40,242 nucleotides of DNA from Perlabentimonas sp964490015 (GCA_964490015.1 CAZBBA010000031.1:1-40242), one strand, 5' to 3'. Positions 25,393 to 34,672 are shown, counted from the first letter of the stretch. Notes: generated by a model not told the origin, from the letters alone. Made by a program: numbers and translations.

Positions 25393-28300
25393 TTAATGAA
25401 TTAGGTTTTTATCTTGTAAAAGCGAAATGGCTTGCCGATAGAGCAAGGGGTGAACAGAGAAATATCCCTGATTCTCGGTAACTATGGCTCTATCGTTTAA
25501 TCGCATAATGAGAAGTTCGGCCTTTTGGTTGTTAATATTCAGAGTGTTAGATAACTGCGCTGGACTTAGAGCCTCATGTAAGATTAGGTTGTGAATGGTA
25601 AACACCACCTCGGGAGATAAGGAGTAAATGAAACTAAAATCAACCCCATCGAGCGAATTTATGTAGCAAGTATTATTATCGATCTTGCTGATGCTTCGCA
25701 ACCACAGCTGAAGGGCAAAAGCAACATTGGATTCTGTTTGCTTGTTAAGCTGATTAAAGAATTTTTCCTTAAGGTAGGTTTGCTGCTCTTTGTTGTTGCG
25801 TTTGCGGAAGTTCCGGTCACCCATGTCCTGTTTTGATGGCAGGTAAGTTAGATAGTAACCACTGGTTTTATGACGCAATGTTATTATGCTTTCAATTTGT
25901 TTTATGCTCAGGTTCTGCATCCGGATAACCACGGGAAAGAATCCGTAAAGGCCAATAGCCTTGTCGAGATATTGGGATGCGTATAACGTCGAGGTGCCTA
26001 TCCAAAAGATGCTATGGTTGGTATTGCTGATAATTTCGAATAGCAGCTTAAGGGCATTGAATCCGCCGGGCTTACGCAGGAACAGCAGATGGAGTTTGTC
26101 GAGCTGAGCCACGAAAGGATCCTGCAGCGACACAAACTCGTAAAGCTCATCACACTGGGTAAAAGCCTTACCCCTGAACGATTGCCCAAGCAGGGCAAGG
26201 AGTTGCTCTTGGGTTGTAATTCGGGTAGTAATCGAAATGGCAAAAACTTGTGGTCTTTTCTTGAAATTCTGCGAAGTAAAAATCTTTAAAAAGGTGCTAA
26301 TACCGCTACCTTTTTCGCCAACAATTAGCACAGGCATGTACGATCCCATTTGCCAACGGGCAAATGCGTCGTGAAGTTTTTCGGTTTCCTGTTTTCTCAA
26401 TAGGTAAAACATTGAATCTGTTAGCGGTTCGTTGGCAAATAGCCTTCGGTAAACAAACGGAAGACTTTGAAATGCCGACTGGCTGGTGGCAAGGTATTCG
26501 CTAATCTCTACCGATATATTCTTTGCCAATCCTTGTATTCCCAATTTTCCCCGAATAGTTTTTATCCCGGCGTCAACTTGTTTTCGGCTTAATCTATAGT
26601 AACCAAGAATTCTCGTCACACCCGATCTTCCGGACTCAAGCAAAAGGGTCAAAATTTGTTCCCCGCGCTTTAAAGCTTTGGCTTTGGCTATCCTAAAGCG
26701 GATATTTTCAACATGAGTATTGTCCGTTAGCTCGAGTAGCGATGTTGAAAATTGGTCAATGGCAGCTTGAAAATCATTTATTACTTTGGCGATAAAACTC
26801 TCGAAGTGGGCTTTAAGGTCGGCATATTTTTGCAATGCTCTTTCGAGGCCAGCAAGGGCATCGCTGTAACTTTGCTCAAGGGCGGCTTCGCCCTGCTCAT
26901 CGATAATCGCAATGGCCGTTTCGAAGTTGAAAATTACCAGTCGGCCAATGTCGTCGAGCAGATGCTGAATGGCATCAATCTGTTCAACACACTCCTTCTT
27001 AATTGCCAGGGTGGAACGCTTGAGCTCCTCTGCCATCTCAAAATCAATCAGCTCCTTTGGGGTGATGCTGGTGAGTGCCCGTTTGGAGTATGGCTGTGAG
27101 GGATCGAAGTTGGGAATTAGCACCCGCTTTTGGGTCATAGTGCTAATATCGGCCGTAAGTTTTTGCTCTGTGCCATCTATAATCAGAGGGAAATCCTGTT
27201 CCAACATGGTGTTTAGGGCATCTTTAAGCACCGTATTTACTAGCGTCTTATCAGCATTGTACTTTAATAGTTGTAATGATTTTCGGAAGTTTTCCGAATC
27301 TTTAAGTAAAATACTCGATCTGGTCTTCTCAAGGAATATTGGAATCGCTTCGAACTTGGCTATTACATCGTTTTGACTGGATAAAAGCTTAAACTTTTGC
27401 TGAAGCGCCGCTTTTTGCACGTGGCAGGTTAAAATGTATACCTCCTGATCAAACTTCCAATCGTCAGTTAGGGCATAAAGGGTATTAAACCTGTTATTCA
27501 AATCCGATACGTAAACCGATTTTAATCTCCGGAATTCTCTTTTCCGCTTTCGCTCTAAGTGCGGAAGCCACTTAAATTCAAGTGTACCAGCAATGGTGGA
27601 TTGGTGCTGGAACCGCAAGTTGAGTTCGTTTAGCAAGGTAATTAGGGCTTCCTCATGATTTTTCTTTGTATGCGAAATTTGGTTCGTGAGCGAACTAAGC
27701 CCAGGGCGCATCTCTTTTTCCCAAAACTCGATAAGTTCGTTTTTTGATGATTGGCCTAGGGCAAATCGGGTAATTGACTCAAAGAGTTTGTCGTCGAGTT
27801 CCCATATTTCGGCCGAAATAAGCGCAATATCCTTGTATATATGCTGAATAACGGGAGAAAAAAGTTCGATGAACTTGTTGCCATAGATCCAAAGTGTAAG
27901 TTTTTTAACGAGTACTTTTTGTTGCCATGGCTTAATGGGTTTAGGGTTTCTCTGGAATAACCTTCGTAACAGATTGGCTGTATGGGTTGGTAGGGAGTAA
28001 AGTTTAAACCCTAAACGCTTAGTTGCTTTAACCCATTTTTGCCTAAGGGTATCGTTTGGTTGTACAGCAAATCGTTCTTTAACTTGGTGCGTAACCCAGT
28101 GTTTTGGCAGGTTACTCGTATATTCTTCCAAAGCATTATCAAAGTCAGCAAAGCAAGTGTCTGATGTCAGGGCTTTTCGTTCCCCCACAAGTTCATAAAG
28201 GAACTTGAGTAATTCAGCGCGAAACTGGCTATGCTCAAGCAGTACTCGAATGCTGTTCTCTTGGTTATCGAGATGTTTAATCCTATTAATCAGTTGAGCC

Positions 28301-28431
28301 GAACGGTCAACATACCCGCTGAGCCAATGATCTAAATTTTGAAAGGGCTCATTTATAGTGGGTGATATATTACTAAGAAGCAAATTCCGGATATTTTCCT
28401 GATGCTTCGCAATATTGTTCTCGATGCTCAT
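25393..28431 (-). CDS. Large coiled-coil/P-loop protein, function unknown
   Basis: A 1012-residue protein I cannot assign to a named family. The first ~650 residues are rich in Leu, Glu, Lys and Gln, with long helices and coiled-coil character and no clear transmembrane helix. GEKGSGIST (705-713) is a Walker A P-loop. A Walker B-like strand is poor (KLHLLFLR with no acidic end), while IFWIGTST resembles an AAA+ sensor-1 strand, so this may be a STAND/AAA-like ATPase with weak catalysis. Residues about 940-1012 look like a winged helix (LSNTLNINNQKAELLIMRL). It is the first gene of a two-gene operon with an MscS channel, which suggests an envelope-stress or channel-related role, but this is inference. 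Confidence 0.6.
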   Translation of the reverse strand: MSIENNIAKHQENIRNLLLSNISPTINEPFQNLDHWLSGYVDRSAQLINRIKHLDNQENSIRVLLEHSQFRAELLKFLYELVGERKALTSDTCFADFDNALEEYTSNLPKHWVTHQVKERFAVQPNDTLRQKWVKATKRLGFKLYSLPTHTANLLRRLFQRNPKPIKPWQQKVLVKKLTLWIYGNKFIELFSPVIQHIYKDIALISAEIWELDDKLFESITRFALGQSSKNELIEFWEKEMRPGLSSLTNQISHTKKNHEEALITLLNELNLRFQHQSTIAGTLEFKWLPHLERKRKREFRRLKSVYVSDLNNRFNTLYALTDDWKFDQEVYILTCHVQKAALQQKFKLLSSQNDVIAKFEAIPIFLEKTRSSILLKDSENFRKSLQLLKYNADKTLVNTVLKDALNTMLEQDFPLIIDGTEQKLTADISTMTQKRVLIPNFDPSQPYSKRALTSITPKELIDFEMAEELKRSTLAIKKECVEQIDAIQHLLDDIGRLVIFNFETAIAIIDEQGEAALEQSYSDALAGLERALQKYADLKAHFESFIAKVINDFQAAIDQFSTSLLELTDNTHVENIRFRIAKAKALKRGEQILTLLLESGRSGVTRILGYYRLSRKQVDAGIKTIRGKLGIQGLAKNISVEISEYLATSQSAFQSLPFVYRRLFANEPLTDSMFYLLRKQETEKLHDAFARWQMGSYMPVLIVGEKGSGISTFLKIFTSQNFKKRPQVFAISITTRITTQEQLLALLGQSFRGKAFTQCDELYEFVSLQDPFVAQLDKLHLLFLRKPGGFNALKLLFEIISNTNHSIFWIGTSTLYASQYLDKAIGLYGFFPVVIRMQNLSIKQIESIITLRHKTSGYYLTYLPSKQDMGDRNFRKRNNKEQQTYLKEKFFNQLNKQTESNVAFALQLWLRSISKIDNNTCYINSLDGVDFSFIYSLSPEVVFTIHNLILHEALSPAQLSNTLNINNQKAELLIMRLNDRAIVTENQGYFSVHPLLYRQAISLLQDKNLIH

Positions 28432-28540
28432 AGGGTCAGTTTTAGCATTTAGGGCGATACTTGCTCATTTGAAACCATTACCAAATATAGCAATTTTCGG
28501 CCACTAGGTTTTTATCTAAAGCAAACTAATAAAAATGAGA

Positions 28541-28575
28541 AAGGGCTACTTCGTATAAAAAACGAAGTAGCCCTT
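28541..28575 (-). terminator. Terminator after the DUF4914 gene
   Basis: aagggctacttcgt (28541-28554) and its exact reverse complement (28562-28575) form a 14-bp stem with a 7-nt loop, extended by three pairs past a bulge. On the minus strand it is followed by TCATTTTTATT. It lies 30 bp after the DUF4914 stop. Confidence 0.82.
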
Positions 28576-28604
28576 CTCAATTGGATTATTGTAAGTGCTG
28601 AAAT

Positions 28605-30536
28605 CTAAATATGATCGTTTCCAGCAATATGGGGGAAGTTATAACCGTAATTCATGGGGATAATGGCGTTGTACTCCTCCACAGGAGCGCCTGCCAGGCA
28701 GGTTTCAATAATTTTACGCCCTACTGGATGCAGTTCAGGTGTAAGGTACTGTGGCAACTCCTTTTTGAAGAAATCAAAAAGAATTCTTGCTCCAGCATCG
28801 TAGCCCTCGGTTCCAACATCAACCTGATGGTGAACCTGCAGGAAGCGTTTGGGAACACTTGCTCCCTCAATGGTTAGGTACTTTAGCTCGTAACCCAGCA
28901 GCGAGCAGCGCGCCTCCTGGTACTGGTCGGTGCGCAGCTTGGCGTTACCCCTGCGGGTTAGGTACTCGCGCATTAGCAGCTGTGGCTTAAAGCCCACTTT
29001 CCACGCGCCAATATGCTGGTTGGGAACCAGCGTGTAGCGTGTACGCGGATTATCCATAATCTGCTCAAGGAGCAGGTTGGCGTGCCTTACCCTTAATCCA
29101 GAGGCGAAAGGCCAGTATGAGCCAACGCCCTCCGATTCCATGCCATCGCCCCCAACAATGCTGGGATTCCCGTGCCCACGGGGCGAAACAAGCCGCCAAA
29201 GCCATGCTAATGCTGGCGGTAGAATGTGGAACATTCCCAATATTCCGTAAGTTGGATTTTCGCGGGTGCAAGGAGGAGTTCGCACTCCAAAGCTGCGCAC
29301 ATCAACGGAGATAGGCGTACCAATTACGTTGGGCATACTCTCGCGCGGAAGGATTACCCTTGGGTTTGGGCATCGCTTGCCGGGCGCATCCTCAATATGG
29401 TTCCAAACCAGCGCGGTGCTATCGGGTATGGTATCGATATTTAGAAATAGTAACGGTTTGCTGGGATTAATGGTGATTTTTTCCAGCAGCGGATCATCGC
29501 CATATTCCTGTATGCTATCAACCCGAATAAACCATGAGTTTTCGGCATCCGAAACCCACAGTTTACCGTTGTCCTTTTGGATTGAAGGATGGCAGAATGC
29601 CATGTCGTCGGTAACGGGATTAAACGAGCAGAACATGGGCAGATTAATGAATCGCGATTCGCCGGTAATAATGTTTTGGCCAATCTTAATATCGCCCTTG
29701 GGCTCGCGCACTATGGTCTGCAGCATTTCGCTTTTTCCACCCCCGCTAGCCCCCTCGTGCATAAAGGTGGTGATGTTATCGTAAGGGCTTATAACCTGCA
29801 CGGTGGAACAGTGGGCGGTAACCCAACCCTCGCGCTCACCCTTGGTGAGAAGAGCTCCGTACAGCCCTTTCTTGGCGCTGGGCCCTGGGTAAAGGTTGTA
29901 CGAGAAGATTTCGTGGAGCGACTCGGTGCGGTTGTGCACAACCACCTGTTTCCCCTCGAAGTGAGTGTGGCGGAAGGGTGGTGCAACATAGATAACAGAT
30001 TCAACCTTGAAATCGCTGTTTAGCTCACCGATGGGTACAATTTGCTGAAGCATGGCCAATCCGAGTGCAAAGAATCCTGCATTTGCTGGGGCAATGGCGA
30101 TGCCGCCCACACCTATATCGTCGCGACCAGCAAAGTAAAAGAAAACGGCCAACTCCTGATCCTTAAGCCACGCGAAGGTCTCGGCTCGTAGGCTGCTGAA
30201 CTCGTACTTATACTTATCCCAAAAGCGAGTCTTATCGCTGGGCAAATCATCGGCAATAACCATTGTACCCGGATCGCGACGACGCATATAGGGGTCGGTG
30301 TAGTTTGCCGACACACCGTTGGTAACCCTATGCACAATGGCTTCGGTGACTTCACCTTTTTCCGGAACATTATACTTCACCTCGTAGGTGTTTTTCCCCT
30401 CACCCCCCAGTGCTGCTATGGCCAGCTCATCGGTTGTGTTAAATACTGTGTAACCCCGACAGCTGCTTAGGAGTTTTTCCGCATCATCGGGAATTTGCAC
30501 TCCTTTGGCACGTAGTGTTTCGAAAAGTTTACTCAT
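28605..30536 (-). CDS. DUF4914-family protein with PEPCK-like P-loop
   Basis: A 643-residue protein that matches my memory of the DUF4914 family of Bacteroides and Clostridia: the N-terminus FETLRAKGVQIPDDAEKLL, TVFNTTDEL, and NYTDPYMRRRDPGTM. It contains HEGASGGGKSEM with Lys268, resembling the nucleotide-binding loop of phosphoenolpyruvate carboxykinases (GxSGTGKT). DDMAFCHPS and SDAENSWFIRVD may be other parts of the active site. Function is unknown; a kinase or carboxykinase-like activity is inferred only from the loop. It lies 52 bp downstream of lysA on the same strand and could be a distal member of that transcript. Confidence 0.7.
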   Translation of the reverse strand: MSKLFETLRAKGVQIPDDAEKLLSSCRGYTVFNTTDELAIAALGGEGKNTYEVKYNVPEKGEVTEAIVHRVTNGVSANYTDPYMRRRDPGTMVIADDLPSDKTRFWDKYKYEFSSLRAETFAWLKDQELAVFFYFAGRDDIGVGGIAIAPANAGFFALGLAMLQQIVPIGELNSDFKVESVIYVAPPFRHTHFEGKQVVVHNRTESLHEIFSYNLYPGPSAKKGLYGALLTKGEREGWVTAHCSTVQVISPYDNITTFMHEGASGGGKSEMLQTIVREPKGDIKIGQNIITGESRFINLPMFCSFNPVTDDMAFCHPSIQKDNGKLWVSDAENSWFIRVDSIQEYGDDPLLEKITINPSKPLLFLNIDTIPDSTALVWNHIEDAPGKRCPNPRVILPRESMPNVIGTPISVDVRSFGVRTPPCTRENPTYGILGMFHILPPALAWLWRLVSPRGHGNPSIVGGDGMESEGVGSYWPFASGLRVRHANLLLEQIMDNPRTRYTLVPNQHIGAWKVGFKPQLLMREYLTRRGNAKLRTDQYQEARCSLLGYELKYLTIEGASVPKRFLQVHHQVDVGTEGYDAGARILFDFFKKELPQYLTPELHPVGRKIIETCLAGAPVEEYNAIIPMNYGYNFPHIAGNDHI

Positions 30537-30588
30537 GGTTTTTTAATTGTTTGTCCAACATTTTTATAGCCCAAAATCATTTCCTTTG

Positions 30589-31731
30589 TTATTCAACCAC
30601 CATTTCATTGGTAACCTCGTTACTAATAACAAATAAACTAGGTGTTAAGTTTCGAAGGTTGTAGCGCGAACTCATCGATTCGCCATATGCTCCAACCGAC
30701 CGGATGGCCAGCAAATCGCCACGCATTAGGCTTGGCATGCTAATCTCGGTGCCAAACACATCGCTACTTTCGCATATTGGGCCTACCACATCGTACTCCT
30801 CGTTTGGTTTAGCAGAAGGGTTTACGCGGTAAATCCCATGCTTTGCCTGATAGAGCGCAGGGCGAATCAGGTTGTTCATGCCAGCATCAACAACCGCAAA
30901 AGAGCGATTCTCGCCCCGCTTTATGTAAAGTACTCTGGTAATAAGTTCGCCGCATTGCCCAACAAGCGACCGTCCCGGTTCAAAGTGTATACTAACCTCA
31001 TTCCCAACTTTGAGGTTGCGAGCAAAGGTATTAAAATATTCTGAAAAGTTTGGAATTGGGTTTTCAGTTGGGTTATCATAGTCGATTCCCAAGCCGCCTC
31101 CCAGATTGATGTAGGTTAGCTGAAAGTGGCTAAATCGTTGGTAAATATCATTGGCATAGTTGGCCAGCAGGGCAAACTTTGAGATATCGAGAATTTGTGA
31201 TCCGATATGGAAGTGGAAACCAACTAGCCTAACTGAACTTAATGTGGGAAGGATCCGCATGGCCTCGTCCAGCTCCTGATGACTAAAGCCAAACTTGTTA
31301 TGGCTTGTCCCGGTGGTTATGTATTTATGCGTTCCCGCATCGAGGTTTGGGTTTAGCCTAAGGGCTATGGGAGTAATTCTGCGTTTGCTGGCCGAAATTT
31401 CGTTTACCACCAGTAACTCCTCGAACGATTCCACGTGAATGCATAGAATCCCAGCGTTTATTGCCAGCTCAATCTCTGCGTTAGTTTTGCCTACCCCAGC
31501 AAACACAACAGTTCCCGGAGCAAACCCGGCATCGAGTGCAGCCTGAATCTCGTTACCGCTAACGCAATCGGCACCAATACCGCTTTGGGCAATTAATTCG
31601 AGTATTTTTGGGTTGGAGTTGGCCTTAACGGCGTAGTGTAGGTTGTATCCATAGCGCGACGATTCCGCCAGCGCCACATCAATAGTTTGCTGCAGCAAAC
31701 TTAGGTTATATCTATATGTTGGTGTTTCCAT
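30589..31731 (-). CDS. lysA: Diaminopimelate decarboxylase
   Basis: A 380-residue fold-type III pyridoxal-phosphate enzyme for the last step of lysine synthesis, meso-diaminopimelate to lysine. The cofactor lysine is Lys36 in YAVKANS. HFHIGSQI, NLGGGLGIDY and the phosphate-binding HFEPGRSLV follow. VGPICESSDVF supplies the active-site Cys, and SVGAYGESMSSRYN is the conserved C-terminal stretch. Length is slightly short, as in other Bacteroidota. The ATG overlaps the end of lysC by 20 nt, giving translational coupling. Confidence 0.94.
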   Translation of the reverse strand: METPTYRYNLSLLQQTIDVALAESSRYGYNLHYAVKANSNPKILELIAQSGIGADCVSGNEIQAALDAGFAPGTVVFAGVGKTNAEIELAINAGILCIHVESFEELLVVNEISASKRRITPIALRLNPNLDAGTHKYITTGTSHNKFGFSHQELDEAMRILPTLSSVRLVGFHFHIGSQILDISKFALLANYANDIYQRFSHFQLTYINLGGGLGIDYDNPTENPIPNFSEYFNTFARNLKVGNEVSIHFEPGRSLVGQCGELITRVLYIKRGENRSFAVVDAGMNNLIRPALYQAKHGIYRVNPSAKPNEEYDVVGPICESSDVFGTEISMPSLMRGDLLAIRSVGAYGESMSSRYNLRNLTPSLFVISNEVTNEMVVE

Positions 31732-33064
31732 TGTTAACCGTTTCGGCAGTTTGGGGGTTAGTAACTACATTTTGCAACACCCGTAAGGCGTTAATTTTGC
31801 TATCGCTATTCACCAACAGGGTGATATTATGTGAACTTCCACCGTACGAGATTAGACTAATTGGGATATTCCTTAGCGTATCGAATACTTTTGAGGCCAT
31901 TCCTGGATTTTGCGCCAGAAAATCGCCCACCACGCAGATAATGGTTTGTCCCTGTTCAACCTCAACGCTCGAGAAAGTCCTAAGGGCTTTTAGTATTGGC
32001 TCCAGACGACTTGTGTCGTCGATAGTTAGGGTAACGGCCACCTCCGAGGTGGTGATCAAGTCGACTGGTGTTTTGAACTCATCAAAAATATCGAAAACTC
32101 GCTTAAGGAAACCGTAAGCCATCAGCATTCTGAGCGACTTGATACGGATCGCGGTAATGCCATCCTTGGCGGCAACAGCCTTAATGCCACCATCCTGATG
32201 CTGCGAGGTGATTGCTGTACCAGCATCAGCTGGGTGAAGCGTGTTCTTTAGGATTACTGGGATATTCTTCTCGCGGCAAGGGTGAATGGTTGATGGGTGA
32301 AGAATTTTTGCCCCAAAGTAGGCCAGCTCGGCCGCCTCGTCGAACGAGAGCTCGCGAATGGGCAATGTTCCCTCCACGTAGCGGGGATCGTTATTGTGGA
32401 ATCCATCGATATCTGTCCAAATCTGCACCTCGCTGGCATTTATGGCGTGGCCAATTATGGCTGCGGAGTAGTCGCTGCCACCACGCTTCAGGTTATCGAC
32501 CTCGCCACGGGAGTTTCGGCAAATAAATCCTTGGGTAATTATTACATTGATTCCTGTACACGAGTCGAGAAGCCGGTTTAAATTTTCGGCAATGTAGTAG
32601 TAGTCGGGCTCGCCGTCCTTATCGACGCGCATAAAGCTGAGCGCTGGAATAAGGGCTGCATCAACCCGTTGCTCCGACAGGTACAGATGGAATAGATTTG
32701 TGGATAGAGTCTCGCCCATGGCCAGAATCTCCCGTTCGGATGTAGCGACAAAATTATCAACCTTGCTGAATGAATCTTCAAAAATCTTTTTAATCAACTC
32801 TTTACCCTTCATCTTAAACTTTGATGTTGCAAAAAGGTTATCGCAGGTGGCCATATGCATCTGCTCAACTTCTTTTAGCCTATCCTTAGCCAACTGGGTT
32901 TTGCCCAGAGAGGCTAGGTTTACCGATTCCACAAGGCTATTGGTTACGCCGGCCATAGCCGATAGAACCACAACAATGGGTTCTGTGGTGGGGATAATGC
33001 GCCTCAGATTCTGAATGCGCTCTGCGGAACCCACCGATGTGCCGCCAAACTTTAAAACTTTCAT
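31712..33064 (-). CDS. lysC: Aspartate kinase, monofunctional
   Basis: A 450-residue aspartokinase, first step of the aspartate family. The kinase domain begins KFGGTSVG (5-12). FICRNSRGEVDNLKRGGSD and WTDIDGF are the conserved nucleotide and aspartate sites. Two ACT domains (about 300-450) are the expected allosteric sites for end-product control. No homoserine dehydrogenase domain is attached. Being cotranscribed and overlapping with lysA, it is probably the lysine-pathway isozyme. A leader with a Lys- and Met-rich short frame and a terminator sits directly upstream. Confidence 0.94.
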   Translation of the reverse strand: MKVLKFGGTSVGSAERIQNLRRIIPTTEPIVVVLSAMAGVTNSLVESVNLASLGKTQLAKDRLKEVEQMHMATCDNLFATSKFKMKGKELIKKIFEDSFSKVDNFVATSEREILAMGETLSTNLFHLYLSEQRVDAALIPALSFMRVDKDGEPDYYYIAENLNRLLDSCTGINVIITQGFICRNSRGEVDNLKRGGSDYSAAIIGHAINASEVQIWTDIDGFHNNDPRYVEGTLPIRELSFDEAAELAYFGAKILHPSTIHPCREKNIPVILKNTLHPADAGTAITSQHQDGGIKAVAAKDGITAIRIKSLRMLMAYGFLKRVFDIFDEFKTPVDLITTSEVAVTLTIDDTSRLEPILKALRTFSSVEVEQGQTIICVVGDFLAQNPGMASKVFDTLRNIPISLISYGGSSHNITLLVNSDSKINALRVLQNVVTNPQTAETVNNGNTNI

Positions 33065-33091
33065 CTTTGTTTTTGAAGGGTTTGATTAAAC

Positions 33092-33124
33092 AAAAAAAAG
33101 GCCCGCAGAATTACTGCAGGCCTT
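33092..33124 (-). terminator. Attenuator terminator upstream of lysC
   Basis: On the minus-strand RNA, GGCCUGCAG (33122-33114) pairs with CUGCGGGCC (33108-33100), nine pairs including one G-U, across a 5-nt loop, followed by eight U (33099-33092). It lies 27 bp before the lysC ATG and after a leader reading frame, so it can only act on the lysC leader transcript. Confidence 0.85.
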
Positions 33125-33150
33125 GTATCTATCTAGATTAAGAGTTTTCA

Positions 33151-33264
33151 CTATCCACCCATTTCACCTAGCCTGCGTAAGTACACACGTTTCTTCATCA
33201 ACATGGCTTTAGCCATATCGTAACGTTTATCCTTATGCATTGTGGTGAAAATGTTCAGTGTCAT
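33151..33264 (-). CDS. Lys/Met-rich leader peptide of the lysC attenuator
   Basis: A 37-residue frame from ATG 33264 (second in-frame ATG at 33240) to TAG 33151. It has five Lys and six Met codons, including the run MAKAMLMKKR; Lys-Lys is at 33195-33190. It starts about 12 nt after the predicted transcription start and ends 27 nt before the terminator stem. This placement and the codon bias suggest a sensing leader for the aspartate family. A conserved small protein remains a real alternative. Confidence 0.55.
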   Translation of the reverse strand: MTLNIFTTMHKDKRYDMAKAMLMKKRVYLRRLGEMGG

Positions 33265-33283
33265 AACTAGCTGTTTACGGGTG

Positions 33284-33313
33284 CAATATTAGCTATAATT
33301 TTTTTACTGCAAA
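33284..33313 (-). promoter_or_regulatory. Predicted promoter of the lysC leader
   Basis: On the minus strand, TTTG (33313-33310), 18 nt, then TAATATTG (33291-33284), one mismatch from TAnnTTTG. Transcription would start near 33277. The 347-bp gap between lysC and the PD40 gene is otherwise filled by the leader frame and terminator; the final 100 bp before 33412 is AT-rich with nothing else clear. Confidence 0.5.
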
Positions 33314-33411
33314 TTTTTTAAGATGATTTTTTTATCGCTTGCAGCGTTTGGAGTGCAATAAGCGTAATAGAAGGTAAATGCCAATTTCTAAATTACTAAA
33401 AAACGAAAAGT

Positions 33412-34422
33412 ATGAACACATCAACAAAGATCACCTATAGCCTTTTGCTACTATTCGCTTTTTTACTTACATCTTGTATGCCCGAGCCCGAGCCCTATTA
33501 CCAGGGTGAACTTCCTTCCACGCCCATGAATCTTTCTCCCTTTAATACTGAGTTCGACGACTACAATTCCACTGCGCCAACTGTGGGCAGCCTAATCCCT
33601 TTCTGTTTCTCAACCAACAGGAAGACCAGCGGGGAAAATTTTGATATTATTTACCTACCCATGACGATTACTTTTTCCAAGTTGTCGGGAATGCTGACCA
33701 TATCCAATGAGTACTTGCACTGGAGTGTATACCAGCCAACCCTCGATGTGCTTAAGGATGCGGTAGATAAGGTTAACACCACGGGCAGCGAGTTTGGCCC
33801 ATACCTAATAATCAACCCCGAGAAGAAGAGCAATAGCAATGAGTTCCTGCTGCTATACTCAACCGACATATCAGGTAAGTCGCAGATTGGCTACTCCCAC
33901 AATGTCAATTTATCCTCTTTTACAGAGGGAGCGCCAGTTGCAGCCTTTGGCTCGGAGCATAACGATATGTACCCCTCGTTTAATAAAGATTTTGATGGAT
34001 TATTCCTCTGCTCCGACAGGGATGGTGGAGTATTCAATATCTACTATACACCAATTGAGATTGAAGATGAAGGCCTTGTAGCAACCCTAGAGAACCTGAG
34101 CGATGTTGAACTTGAGAAGGTTGAGATTTTGTCGAGCGAGTACGACGATAAATGCCCCTATATTCTGGGCAACACCATGGTTTTTGCCTCCAACCGTCCT
34201 GGTGGTCACGGTGGATACGACCTCTACTACTCAACGTTTGAGGATGGGCAGTGGTCGGAACCAGTAAACTTTGGGCCTACTATAAACTCTGCTTCCGATG
34301 AGTTTAGGCCTATTCTAATTGAGGAGTACGTGGACGACAACAGGCACATGATGATATTCTCGTCGAACCGAACGGGTGGCAAGGGCGGTTTCGACCTGTA
34401 CTTTGTTGGCGTTAGTAAGTAG
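33412..34422 (+). CDS. Lipoprotein with PD40 (TolB-like propeller) repeats
   Basis: A 336-residue exported lipoprotein; the signal ends LLTSC with lipidated Cys22. The mature part carries WD40-like/PD40 units: SEHNDMYPSFNKDFDGLFLC, MVFASNRPGGHGGYDLYYS, and MMIFSSNRTGGKGGFDLYFV, where the NR-x-GG-x-GG-[YF]-DLY signature is clear. In Bacteroidota such proteins often attach to the outer membrane or bind peptidoglycan or secretion parts. There is no OmpA domain here. The gene is followed by a hairpin, so it is monocistronic. Function is unknown. Confidence 0.82.
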   Translation: MNTSTKITYSLLLLFAFLLTSCMPEPEPYYQGELPSTPMNLSPFNTEFDDYNSTAPTVGSLIPFCFSTNRKTSGENFDIIYLPMTITFSKLSGMLTISNEYLHWSVYQPTLDVLKDAVDKVNTTGSEFGPYLIINPEKKSNSNEFLLLYSTDISGKSQIGYSHNVNLSSFTEGAPVAAFGSEHNDMYPSFNKDFDGLFLCSDRDGGVFNIYYTPIEIEDEGLVATLENLSDVELEKVEILSSEYDDKCPYILGNTMVFASNRPGGHGGYDLYYSTFEDGQWSEPVNFGPTINSASDEFRPILIEEYVDDNRHMMIFSSNRTGGKGGFDLYFVGVSK

Positions 34423-34481
34423 TTATTTATCTGTTCGGTGTAAGATAATATGTTCTTTGTTGAGGATAAACGAAAACCTTC

Positions 34482-34512
34482 CTGCATTTTTTGCCTTAGG
34501 CAAAAAATGCAG
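34482..34512 (+). terminator. Perfect 14-bp hairpin after the PD40 lipoprotein gene
   Basis: ctgcattttttgcc (34482-34495) and its exact reverse complement (34499-34512) enclose a 3-nt loop, 59 bp after the stop. No U-run follows. It resembles the tight-loop hairpin at 7644-7684. Confidence 0.5.
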
Positions 34513-34672
34513 AGGAACTCTGTGTTCTCAGTGTCTCTTTATTCTATAGCTGTATAAGAGGAAAATACTTGCATTAACCATTCAGGTCTCAATACAGCAT
34601 TGCCTTTTATACTCTGTGTTAAATTTTTTTTGGTCGATTACATGTTTATAGAAAACTTAATCCTTTAGAAAT

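Noticed and set aside
33065..33290. Lysine riboswitch upstream of lysC
   Set aside because: The leader is about 210 nt, but most of it is an open frame and I cannot draw the five-helix junction of the lysine aptamer.
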